Shown: one piece after another, positions 56,528-64,000 of the stretch
Layout: every line of letters begins with the position of its first letter
How positions within the stretch are numbered: the first letter of the stretch is position 1
Assembly (NCBI RefSeq): GCF_041081105.1
Contig: NZ_CP163528.1
Span: forward strand, 4,464,001 to 4,528,000
Source of the DNA: Promicromonospora sp. Populi
GTDB lineage: Bacteria > Actinomycetota > Actinomycetes > Actinomycetales > Cellulomonadaceae
Length of the DNA: 64,000 bases
Reading direction: 5' to 3'
Notes under the pieces: model-generated
Database searches by the model: none
What the model saw: the letters and a program-made list of their open reading frames with translations, nothing else
Told to the model about the DNA's origin: nothing
Position numbers and translations under genes: made by a program

Positions 56528-56995
56528 ATGACAGTGGTCGGCTATGCCCCGGGTGCCTGGGACCTGTTCCACGTGGGACACCTGAACGTTCTTCGGCACG
56601 CGAAGGACCGTTGCGACTACCTGGTCGCAGGGGTCGTCGACGACGACATGCTGGAGCTCGCCAAGGGCCGCCGTCCGGTCGTACCGGTCATCGAGCGCGC
56701 CGAGATCGTGCGGCATATCGCGTACGTCGACGAGGTGTACATCGAGACGCAGCCGGACAAGGTCGAGACCTGGCGCCGTCGCCCGTTCGACGTGTTCTTC
56801 AAGGGCGACGACTGGAAGGACACCGACAAGGGCCGTGACCTGGAACGACGGTTCGGCGATGTCGGCGTCGACGTCGTGTACTTCCCGTACACGGTGCACA
56901 CCTCCAGCACGGCCCTGCGGCGTGCGCTGGATCTGCTGGACGGCGGCCGGTCGCACACGGTGCCTGGTCGAAAGGCCGTGCCCGGCCGCGAGTAG
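56528..56995 (+). CDS. Glycerol-3-phosphate cytidylyltransferase-like enzyme
   Basis: 155 residues. The nucleotidyltransferase fold is clear: GYAPGAWDLFHVGHLNVLRHAK with the HxGH motif (His15, His18), a GDDW segment (FFKGDDWKDTDKG) as in TagD-type enzymes, and YTVHTSSTALRRALD in place of the RTEGISTS motif. Activates glycerol-3-phosphate or another polyol phosphate with CTP. With the CDP-alcohol transferase at 38554 it suggests polyol-phosphate decoration of the polymer. ATG 56528 follows TAGCCT by 6 nt (leaderless), with the palindromic operator at -47 to -67. Confidence 0.87.
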   Translation: MTVVGYAPGAWDLFHVGHLNVLRHAKDRCDYLVAGVVDDDMLELAKGRRPVVPVIERAEIVRHIAYVDEVYIETQPDKVETWRRRPFDVFFKGDDWKDTDKGRDLERRFGDVGVDVVYFPYTVHTSSTALRRALDLLDGGRSHTVPGRKAVPGRE

Positions 56996-57109
56996 GTTCC
57001 GGTCGGAAGTGGCTGCGCCCGACGCCGGCGGTGGGTCGGTCTGGGAGAAGGCCTGACGCCACTGCTGGGGACACGGCCTCGGACGGGGTCGAGTGTCGGT
57101 GGTGACGCC

Positions 57110-57115
57110 TAGGCT
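57110..57115 (+). promoter_or_regulatory. Candidate -10 box (TAGGCT) of pcrA
   Basis: TAGGCT lies 8 nt before ATG 57124, so transcription would begin within one or two bases of the start codon. Confidence 0.4.
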
Positions 57116-57123
57116 TAGGGGCG

Positions 57124-59856
57124 ATGACTTCCCTCTTCGACAGCCTCTCTCTGCCCGGCCTCGATCCCGCGACGCCTGGCGATCCGGCGCGCCTGCCGCG
57201 CACCGCTCCGCGCTGGGACGACGACGGCGGTGGCGACCCGGGCGAGGCGGCCCTTCCTGCCGAGCCGGACTGGCTGGCGGGCCTGCCGCACGAGTCCGAG
57301 GCGCCGCGCGCCCAGGGGGCCTACGCGCACCTCAACCCGGACGAGCTGCTGGACGGCCTCAACCCGCAGCAGAAGGCCGCCGTGGTGCACGAGGGTGGGC
57401 AGCTGCTCATCGTGGCGGGCGCCGGATCCGGCAAGACGCGCGTGCTGACGCACCGCATCGCGTACCTGTTGGCGACCGGCCGGGCGCGGGCGGGCCAGAT
57501 CCTCGCGATCACGTTCACCAACAAGGCCGCAGCCGAGATGCGCGAGCGCGTGGAGTCCCTCGTGGGCCCGGCGGCGAACCGCATGTGGGTGTCCACGTTC
57601 CACTCGGCATGCGTGCGGATCCTGCGCCGCGAGGCCACGACGCTGGGCCTGCGGTCGAGCTTCAGCATCTACGACGCCGCGGACAGCCAGCGCCTCATCA
57701 CGCTGGTCACGCGCGAGCTCAACCTCGACCCCAAGAAGTACCCGGCCCGTGGGCTGTCGAACAAGATCAGCGACCTCAAGAACGAGCTGGTCGACCCCGA
57801 GACCTACGCACGGCAGACCGGGGCCAACGCCACCGAGGAGGCGCTCGCCGAGGCGGCGGCGGCCCAGGCCGGCGGCATCCGGCGGCCGTGGGGCGGGCAG
57901 TCGGCGGACGAGCGCAACACGACGGCGCCCAAGTTCGACCAGGTGCTGGCCGACGTCTACACCCGCTACCAGGCGCGCCTCGCCCAGGCGAACGCGCTGG
58001 ACTTCGACGACATCATCATGACCACGGTGAACCTGCTCCAGGCGTTCCCCAACGTCGCGGAGCACTACCGGCGCCGGTTCCGGCACGTCATGGTCGACGA
58101 GTACCAGGACACGAACCACGCGCAGTACACGCTGGTCCGGGAGCTGGCGGGGGTCGGCACCGAGGACGACTCGGGGCTGGACCCGGCCGAGCTGACGGTG
58201 GTGGGCGACTCCGACCAGTCCATCTACGCCTTCCGCGGCGCCACCATCCGCAACATCCTCGAGTTCGAGAAGGACTACCCGAACGCCACGACCATCCTGC
58301 TGGAGCAGAACTACCGCTCCACACAGAACATCCTGAGCGCCGCCAACGCGGTGATCTCCCGCAATGCCGGCCGCACGCCCAAGCGCCTGTGGACCGACTC
58401 GGGCGCCGGGGCCAAGATCGTGGGCTACGTGGCCGACGACGAGCACCAGGAAGCGCGGTTCGTCGCCGACGAGATCGACAAGCTGGGCGACGCCGAGGGT
58501 GTGCGGCCGGGCGACGTCGCGATCTTCTACCGCACCAACGCGCAGTCGCGGGCGCTCGAAGAGGTGCTCGTCCGGGTCGGCCTGCCGTACAAGGTCGTGG
58601 GCGGCACGCGGTTCTACGAGCGCCGCGAGGTCAAGGACGCGGTCGCCTACCTGCGCGCTCTGGCCAACGAGGACGACGACGTGAACCTGCGCCGCGTCCT
58701 CAACGTGCCCAAGCGCGGGCTCGGGGATCGCGCGGAGTCGCTCGTCGCCTCGTTCGCCGAGCGGGAGCGCACCTCGTTCGGTGCGGCGCTGGAGCGCGCC
58801 GACGAGATCCCGGGGATGACCAACCGCTCGCTCAAGCCGCTGCTCGTCTTCCGCGACATGATGCGCGAGCTGCGTGCCCTGGTCGACCAGGGCGCCCCGC
58901 CCGCCGAGGTGCTGGGCGCGGTGCTCGACCGCACCGGCTACCTCGCGGAGCTGCGTGCGAGCGACGACCCGCAGGACGAGGGCCGGGTCGAGAACCTGGC
59001 CGAGCTGCACGCCGTCGCCGTCGACTTCGGGGAGACCGATCCCGAGGGCTCCCTGGCGGACTTCCTGGAGCGGGTCTCGCTCGTCGCGGACAGCGACCAG
59101 ATCCCCGACGAGGACGTGGCGGACGGCGCGGCCGAGGCGGCGCCCAAGGAGAACCAGGGTGTAGTCACGCTCATGACCCTGCACACCGCCAAGGGCCTGG
59201 AGTTCCCCGTCGTCTTCCTCACCGGCATGGAGGACGGCACGTTCCCGCACATGCGCTCGCTGCACGACGACGACGAGCTCGCCGAGGAACGCCGCCTCGC
59301 CTACGTGGGCATCACCCGGGCCCGCGAGCGGCTGTACATCACGCGGTCCTCGGTACGCGCCGCCTTCGGCATGGCCAACGAGTTCCCCGAGAGCAGGTTT
59401 CTGCAGGAGATCCCCGAGGAGCTGTGGGACTGGCGGCGCCGCGAGTCGTCGACGGCAGCGATCCGGGCCGGCCGGGGCGGCTGGAGCGGTGGGTACGGGT
59501 CCGGGGGTTACGGGTCTGGCGGCCGCGGGTCCGGCGGGCGCGGCTCGGGTACCGGCTCGACATGGTCCGGCGGTCGGTCGGATGCCTCGCGCAACGGCCC
59601 GGTGACGTCGTCGTCGGGCAACGAGCCGACCAACACGTTCGCACCGCAGAAGAAGCCGGGCGCGAAGAGCGGGTTCGGCGGGATCAACGTCCAGAAGGAC
59701 ATCCCGAACCTCGAGATCGGTGACCGCGTCACGCACGACTCCTACGGTCTGGGCACCGTCGTTGACGTCGAGGCCAACGCCGTGGTCAAGATCGACTTCG
59801 GCACCAACGGCACCAAGCGCATCGCGCTGAAGTACACGGCGGTCACCAAGCTCTGA
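57124..59856 (+). CDS. pcrA: UvrD/PcrA-type DNA helicase
   Basis: 910 residues, superfamily 1A 3'-5' helicase for repair and replication. Motifs in order: Q-motif LNPQQKAAV, Walker A GAGSGKTRVL (99-105), ITFTNKAAAEMRER, VSTFHSACVRILRR, DEYQDTNHAQY (motif II), VVGDSDQSIYAFRGA (motif III), LEQNYRSTQNIL (motif IV), VTLMTLHTAKGLEFPVVF (motif V) and RRLAYVGITRARERLYI (motif VI). A 70-residue acidic N-terminal extension and a Gly/Ser-rich linker (about 785-815, GGYGSGGYGSGG) precede a Tudor-like C-terminal domain (IGDRVTHDSYGLGTVVDV) that binds RNA polymerase in relatives. Confidence 0.97.
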   Translation: MTSLFDSLSLPGLDPATPGDPARLPRTAPRWDDDGGGDPGEAALPAEPDWLAGLPHESEAPRAQGAYAHLNPDELLDGLNPQQKAAVVHEGGQLLIVAGAGSGKTRVLTHRIAYLLATGRARAGQILAITFTNKAAAEMRERVESLVGPAANRMWVSTFHSACVRILRREATTLGLRSSFSIYDAADSQRLITLVTRELNLDPKKYPARGLSNKISDLKNELVDPETYARQTGANATEEALAEAAAAQAGGIRRPWGGQSADERNTTAPKFDQVLADVYTRYQARLAQANALDFDDIIMTTVNLLQAFPNVAEHYRRRFRHVMVDEYQDTNHAQYTLVRELAGVGTEDDSGLDPAELTVVGDSDQSIYAFRGATIRNILEFEKDYPNATTILLEQNYRSTQNILSAANAVISRNAGRTPKRLWTDSGAGAKIVGYVADDEHQEARFVADEIDKLGDAEGVRPGDVAIFYRTNAQSRALEEVLVRVGLPYKVVGGTRFYERREVKDAVAYLRALANEDDDVNLRRVLNVPKRGLGDRAESLVASFAERERTSFGAALERADEIPGMTNRSLKPLLVFRDMMRELRALVDQGAPPAEVLGAVLDRTGYLAELRASDDPQDEGRVENLAELHAVAVDFGETDPEGSLADFLERVSLVADSDQIPDEDVADGAAEAAPKENQGVVTLMTLHTAKGLEFPVVFLTGMEDGTFPHMRSLHDDDELAEERRLAYVGITRARERLYITRSSVRAAFGMANEFPESRFLQEIPEELWDWRRRESSTAAIRAGRGGWSGGYGSGGYGSGGRGSGGRGSGTGSTWSGGRSDASRNGPVTSSSGNEPTNTFAPQKKPGAKSGFGGINVQKDIPNLEIGDRVTHDSYGLGTVVDVEANAVVKIDFGTNGTKRIALKYTAVTKL

Positions 59857-59895
59857 GGGCTCGGCGACTTCGGTCACTTGATGGTCAGCCCCTCT

Positions 59896-59961
59896 GACTT
59901 CGGTCGGTTGCTATGAGATCGGTCAATTAACCGACCGATCTCATAGCAACCGACCGAAGTC
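59896..59961. terminator. Perfect 27-bp intergenic hairpin between pcrA and the MazG-like gene
   Basis: 59896-59922 pairs completely with 59935-59961 (core GGTTGCTATGAGATCGG and complement), 12-nt AT-rich loop. Further half-copies of the words flank it (GACTTCGGTCAC at 59869, CAACTGACCGATCTCG at 59977). Shares GAGATCGGT with the hairpin at 10147. Bidirectional terminator between convergent genes. Confidence 0.7.
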
Positions 59962-60022
59962 GCGGTGTACCGCGTGCAACTGACCGATCTCGCGCGGTCG
60001 GCCAGCTTCACATTCCGGGCTC

Positions 60023-60484
60023 TCAGCTGATTCCCTCGCGGTCCTGTGGCTCGACCAGGTGTCGCCAGCGGAACCACTTGCGCTGCAGCTCGGCCTCGAC
60101 GTCCACGTCGAAGCGGCGCGCGACCAGAAGGAGCTGCCCCAGAACGTCGACGATCTCGCCCCGGAAGTCGGCGGCGATCTCCTCGGCGGACTTGCCCCGG
60201 TCGCGTGACCGGTGGGTGTGCGCGAGGAATGCCTGGACCAGTTCGCCCATCTCCTCCTGGAGCTTGAGGATCAGCCAGTCGTCGGTGCGTTCCACGTCGA
60301 ACAGCCGCTCGTAGACGCGCGAGATCACCTCGATCTCGTCGGCGAGCGCGGCCAGTCCGGCCGGAGGGAGCGCGGTGGGGCCATCTGCCGTGCCCGGGGC
60401 CGCGATATTAGCCGCGTGCTGAGATGCGTCCTGGGGTGCATCAGGCAAGCGCGCGGCGTTGGATGATGCGGCGTCCGATGACAC
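60023..60484 (-). CDS. MazG-like NTP pyrophosphohydrolase family protein
   Basis: 153 residues. The MazG helices are visible: WLILKLQEEMGELVQAFLAH with the ExxE pair and ADFRGEIVDVLGQLLLVARRF with the ExxD metal ligands, so a house-cleaning nucleotide pyrophosphatase is likely. The first 45 residues are Ala-rich and probably disordered. Start GTG 60484 follows TAGAAT (60502-60507, minus strand) by about 17 nt. Convergent with pcrA. Confidence 0.82.
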   Translation of the reverse strand: MSSDAASSNAARLPDAPQDASQHAANIAAPGTADGPTALPPAGLAALADEIEVISRVYERLFDVERTDDWLILKLQEEMGELVQAFLAHTHRSRDRGKSAEEIAADFRGEIVDVLGQLLLVARRFDVDVEAELQRKWFRWRHLVEPQDREGIS

Positions 60485-60633
60485 GGGACTCGATGGTGCG
60501 GATTCTATAAGGGGGAGCCTGCCAGCGCAGCACGTCCTCGTGGTACCAGCGTGTGCGTACTGACCCGGTCAGCCTCGCAGCGGTTCGGCCAGCCCACTTT
60601 CTCGTGAGTGTCCGCTTCGGTACGGTCCGTTGC

Positions 60634-62760
60634 ATGGCTCTGACCGGCTTTGTGCGGCGCGGTGAGGCTCGGCACGCCGGCCGCACCGTGTCCGAGCAGA
60701 CCCATGCCGTGTCGGTGGCAGACGGCGCGACGAAACCCAGCCGTTCGCCCGACGTCGGCCCGCACGGCCAGCCCACCGCCGGCTCGCGCAGACTGCCTAC
60801 CGCCGGACGACACGGCCAGTCCGCCGCCGGACCGCAAGGTCCCCGCATCCCGGGTCTCGACGGGCTGCGGGCGTTCGCCGTCCTCGGTGTGGTGGCGTTC
60901 CACCTGGCGCCCTCCTGGGTGCCGGGCGGGTTTCTCGGTGTTGACGTGTTCTTTGTGCTCAGCGGGTTCCTCATCACCACCCTGCTGCTGCGCGAGGTTA
61001 CGGCCACACGCTGGATCCGGCTGCCGCGATTCTGGGTGCGCAGGGCGCGTCGGCTGCTGCCGGCGCTCGCGCTGGTGCTGGTCACGAGCATCCCGGTGGC
61101 GCGGCTGGTCGAGCCGGACCTCACCGTCGGGATCGGACGCCAGCTCCTGGGGGCGCTGACGTTCAGCACCAACTGGGTCGAGATCGCCGCGGGCACCGAC
61201 TACTTCGACGAGTCGCAGCCGGAGCTGTTGCGCATCCTGTGGTCGCTCGCGATCGAGGAGCAGTTCTACCTGGCCTGGCCGGTGCTGCTGGTGATCCTGC
61301 TGATCACCGTCCGCTCCGCGGCCTGGCGGGTACGGATCGTGACGACGGCGGCGCTCGTCTCCGTGCTGGCCATGACGCTCCTGTTCACGCCGGTGCACGG
61401 CCCGGGCGTGGATCCGACCCGGGTCTACTACGGCACCGACACCCACGCGTTCGGACTCCTGCTCGGCGCCGCGATGACGCTGCGCTGGGCCAAGTCCTCG
61501 CCCGTGTTCCAGGGCGTGCGCGCCCGGCTGCTCCCGCCGCTCGCGCTGGCCGGGCTGATGGCGATGTTCCTCCTGCTGCGCAGCGACTCACCGCTCACGT
61601 ACCCGCTCGGGCTGCTGGCCGCGTCCCTGCTCGCCCTCGTCCTGGTGCTGGCCTGCGACGCGGCGCGCACCGAGCCCACCTGGTTCACCGCCGTGCTGGA
61701 GGCACCCGCGCTGCGGTGGGTGGGGGAGCGGTCGTACGGGATCTACCTGTGGCACTGGCCCGTCGCCTGCATCGTGACGGCGGCCGTGCGGGCGCAGCCC
61801 GGCACCACGTGGTGGGGGGCAGGGATCGGCCTCTCGGTGGTGCTGACCGTGCTGGCCGCCGCGGCGTCGTACCGATGGGTGGAGCTGCCCGTGCGGCGCC
61901 TCGGCTTTCGCGGCGCCACCCGGGCGATGCTCAGCGCGGTGCGGGCGGCCGCCGTCGGGCCAAAGGGCGTGGTGGTCAGGACCGTCGTGGTGCTGTCGGT
62001 GCTCGCTCTTGTCGGGTCCGGCGCCGCCGTCGCGTACGCACCCGAGCGGACGGCGACCGAGCTCGCCATCCAGGCAGGCCTTCAGGCCGGTGCCCAGGCC
62101 GGCTCCGGCATCCGGCCCGACGTCGTCCCCACCACGGGGGACGGGCAGCCGGGCGCATCGGGACGCCCCGGCGAACCCGCCGCGGCGTCGCGCACCGGAG
62201 CGACGCCCGAGCAACCGACGCCCGAGCAACCGTCCGATCAACCGACACCCGAGAACCTGCCCTTCGGGGCGGACGAGGGCGCGCACGTCTCCGCGTTCGG
62301 CGACTCGGTGCTCGCGGCGGCCACCCCCGCGATCCTGGCGCGCTACCCGCGCGCCCACGTCGAGGGCGTCGTGAGCACCGACTGGCTCGATGCCGAGCGG
62401 CTGATCCGGACGGCGCAGCGCGAGGGCCGGATACGGGACACGGTGGTACTGAACTTCGGCACCAACGCGGGCTTCCAGCTCGACGGGTCGGTCGACGCCG
62501 CCGAGCGGGTCCTCGACCTGATCGGGCCCGAACGCCGGGTGGTGCTCGTCAACACCGTCGGCATCAGCTATTGGGTGCCCGATGCGAACAAGACCCTCGC
62601 GCGCATCGCCTCGGGCCGGGCGAACGTCGAGGTGGCGGACTGGCACGCGCTCGTCGACGAGCACCCCGGGCTGCTGCACGCTGACGCGACGCACCCGAAC
62701 CTGGACGGCGTCGAGGCCTACACGGACCTGGTGGAGAGGTCGTTCGCGACTCTGGAGTGA
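60634..62760 (+). CDS. OafA/YrhL-type O-acyltransferase with C-terminal SGNH domain
   Basis: 708 residues. The acyltransferase 3 domain (about 70-420) has IPGLDGLRAFAVLGVVAFHL, GFLGVDVFFVLSGFLIT and FWVRRARRLLPALAL, with ten or so helices. A last helix (TVVVLSVLALVGSGAAVAY) and a Pro/Glu linker with TPEQP repeats lead to the extracytoplasmic SGNH hydrolase-like domain with GDSV (Ser558) and the Asp684-x2-His687 pair (DATH). Typical of peptidoglycan or polysaccharide O-acetyltransferases. ATG 60634 follows TACGGT (60621-60626) by 7 nt (leaderless). Confidence 0.92.
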   Translation: MALTGFVRRGEARHAGRTVSEQTHAVSVADGATKPSRSPDVGPHGQPTAGSRRLPTAGRHGQSAAGPQGPRIPGLDGLRAFAVLGVVAFHLAPSWVPGGFLGVDVFFVLSGFLITTLLLREVTATRWIRLPRFWVRRARRLLPALALVLVTSIPVARLVEPDLTVGIGRQLLGALTFSTNWVEIAAGTDYFDESQPELLRILWSLAIEEQFYLAWPVLLVILLITVRSAAWRVRIVTTAALVSVLAMTLLFTPVHGPGVDPTRVYYGTDTHAFGLLLGAAMTLRWAKSSPVFQGVRARLLPPLALAGLMAMFLLLRSDSPLTYPLGLLAASLLALVLVLACDAARTEPTWFTAVLEAPALRWVGERSYGIYLWHWPVACIVTAAVRAQPGTTWWGAGIGLSVVLTVLAAAASYRWVELPVRRLGFRGATRAMLSAVRAAAVGPKGVVVRTVVVLSVLALVGSGAAVAYAPERTATELAIQAGLQAGAQAGSGIRPDVVPTTGDGQPGASGRPGEPAAASRTGATPEQPTPEQPSDQPTPENLPFGADEGAHVSAFGDSVLAAATPAILARYPRAHVEGVVSTDWLDAERLIRTAQREGRIRDTVVLNFGTNAGFQLDGSVDAAERVLDLIGPERRVVLVNTVGISYWVPDANKTLARIASGRANVEVADWHALVDEHPGLLHADATHPNLDGVEAYTDLVERSFATLE

Positions 62761-62805
62761 CACGGCTTGGCGCCCACCGCCCGCTTTAGGCCACTATGTG
62801 TCGCC

Positions 62806-64000
62806 ATGAGGATCCTCGTCTCCGCGGCCAGGTTGTTCGCGGCGCACTGGCCCGCGCTCCTGACGCTCGGCCTGCTCGGCGTCGCCGTGCGCAACGGCGC
62901 CATGTGGGGCGCGGTCGAGCTCAGCCAGTGGAACTCGTTCGTGGCCCAGCTCCTGCTGATCCTGAGCCCGCTCGGCTACCTCCTGCCGGTCATCGGGATG
63001 CTGTGGGTCTGCCGCGACTCCCTGCCGAGCCTGCGCGAGCCGAGCCAGCCCAAGCCGAGCCCGCGCGGCCCGGCCCCGCGGCCCCCAGGCCAGATACCAG
63101 GCCAGATCCCCGGCATGCTGCCCACCGCGCACGCCCCGCTGATGCCGTCGGAGGGACGCGAGCGGCGCCTCATCGACATCGCCCTGTCGGTGCTCGTGCC
63201 GTTCCTCGTGGTCTACGAGGTCGAGGGCCTCATGGACGCCGACCGCGCCCGGTTCGTCAACGAGGCCGCCGCCGACGAGCTGTTCAACGACGCGTTCTCC
63301 GCGCAGGGCGTCGACTTCACCTCCCGGCTCGGCGTCTGGTCCGGCTGGACGCTCGTCGCCATCGTCCTGGGCGCGTTCGTGCTGCGGTGGGGGCTCGGCC
63401 GGCTCGAGGGCCGGCTCGGCTTCCTCGGCATCGCCGTGCTCGGCGGCTGCATCGAGATCTACTGGACCAACCAGGTGGCGGGTCAGATCCAGGCGATCGA
63501 GCGGGGCCTCTGGTACGTCGCCGAGGACCGGCAGCTCGTGGCCGCGGCCGTCGGCACCGTCGGCGCCGCGCAGGAGTCCGTGGGCGAGACCGGCAACGCC
63601 GCCGCCGGCTTTGTCGTCGACGGGATAGTCACGGTCTTCGAGTCGCTCGACGTCGTCCTCGTCGCGCCCCTGGCCTGGCTCGCGATCGGCGCCGTCGTGC
63701 TCGGGCACAAGCTCATGGAGCCGCCGTCGACCGAGCACCGCTGGCTCGACCGGATGACCTGGCTCCCGGCCGGCCTGCGCTCGATCCTGGAGTCGCTCAC
63801 CGAGGACCTCCGCGCCCGCTTCTCCGCCCTGGGGGACGGCGTGAAGATGATCTTCCGCGGCGGCCTCGGCCCCATGCTCGTCTTCTGCCTGGGCTACCTC
63901 GTCATCATGCGCGTGCCGTGGGGCCTCGGCTGGCTCGTGCGCACCGTGACCGGCCCCGTGGAGAGCGCCACGTGGCTCGCGTTCAGCCCCATGGAGTCGG
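62806..64000 (+). CDS. Multi-pass membrane protein, unknown (3' end outside window)
   Basis: At least 398 residues, open to the window end. Not recognised. Hydrophobic segments occur at about 12-28, 45-65, 125-145, 180-200, 205-225, 285-305 and 355-375, with a Pro-rich cytoplasmic-looking linker (SQPKPSPRGPAPRPPG, about 80-100). The pattern suggests an eight-or-more helix integral protein. ATG 62806 is 45 nt after the acyltransferase stop; CTATGT precedes it and could be its own -10. No motif for a transporter or enzyme was found. Confidence 0.7.
   Translation, partial: MRILVSAARLFAAHWPALLTLGLLGVAVRNGAMWGAVELSQWNSFVAQLLLILSPLGYLLPVIGMLWVCRDSLPSLREPSQPKPSPRGPAPRPPGQIPGQIPGMLPTAHAPLMPSEGRERRLIDIALSVLVPFLVVYEVEGLMDADRARFVNEAAADELFNDAFSAQGVDFTSRLGVWSGWTLVAIVLGAFVLRWGLGRLEGRLGFLGIAVLGGCIEIYWTNQVAGQIQAIERGLWYVAEDRQLVAAAVGTVGAAQESVGETGNAAAGFVVDGIVTVFESLDVVLVAPLAWLAIGAVVLGHKLMEPPSTEHRWLDRMTWLPAGLRSILESLTEDLRARFSALGDGVKMIFRGGLGPMLVFCLGYLVIMRVPWGLGWLVRTVTGPVESATWLAFSPMES

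Noticed and set aside
1..64000. tRNA, rRNA, riboswitch and insertion sequence search by eye
   Set aside because: No TpsiC-like or cloverleaf arrangement, no transposase and no recognisable riboswitch core were found; a covariance search would be needed to be certain.

Overview
The window is a 64-kb piece of a high-GC (about 70-73%) Gram-positive genome. The base composition, GTG/TTG start codons, ATGA/GTGA gene overlaps, many leaderless starts and family content (PspC/two-component module, DUF3817, DUF456, MazG-like protein, PcrA with a long N-terminal extension) point to an actinomycete. My guess is Micrococcales near Promicromonosporaceae/Cellulomonadaceae; this is inference, because there is no rRNA or other taxonomic marker here. 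No tRNA, rRNA, CRISPR array, prophage or intact insertion sequence was seen.

Layout. 1-6.4 kb: phosphoketolase-phosphotransacetylase operon (acetyl-phosphate metabolism), SURF1, a PatB/MalY-type C-S lyase and a DUF3817 membrane protein. 6.5-10.1 kb: a heterodimeric ABC exporter whose two ATPase halves carry complementary defects. 10.2-13.9 kb: a divergent IclR regulator and dgoK-dgoA-dgoD for D-galactonate breakdown. 14-16.98 kb: guaA, a secreted crystallin-like protein and a prepilin peptidase. 17.1-18.1 kb: a lower-GC accessory patch with a DUF3800 gene, a palindrome and what looks like a cut-off antitoxin gene. 18-24.9 kb: a glycosyltransferase, a PspC membrane protein, a PspC-containing sensor kinase, its LuxR-type regulator and an unknown membrane protein. 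24.9-29.1 kb: sir-cysH-cysG for assimilatory sulfate reduction and siroheme, preceded by a leaderless cysteine-rich leader peptide. 29.2-34.2 kb: small membrane proteins, arylamine N-acetyltransferase, thioesterase, S9 peptidase and a GNAT.

34.2-57 kb is a 23-kb exopolysaccharide locus. It holds a priming phosphoglycosyltransferase, seven other glycosyltransferases, Wzx-type flippase, Wzy-type polymerase, acyltransferase, BY-type tyrosine kinase/Wzz, low-molecular-weight tyrosine phosphatase, a large secreted LamG/PKD protein and, at separated positions, a CDP-alcohol phosphatidyltransferase and a glycerol-3-phosphate-cytidylyltransferase-like enzyme. That pair suggests a polymer carrying a polyol phosphate. 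57-64 kb: pcrA, a MazG-like protein, an OafA-type acyltransferase with SGNH domain and a membrane protein cut by the window end.

The most interesting non-coding signal is a heptamer, TTCACCC. It lies 32-34 nt upstream of the -10 hexamer in four exopolysaccharide promoters. In two of them (37284-37305 and 56461-56481) it forms GGGTGAA-N7/8-TTCACCC at almost identical distance (-47 to -68) from a leaderless start, which suggests a dedicated regulator for the locus. Other notable signals are a covarying 60-bp hairpin element present twice, several very long intergenic palindromes, convergent genes whose stop codons lie inside hairpin arms, and divergent leaderless promoters with overlapping -10 boxes.
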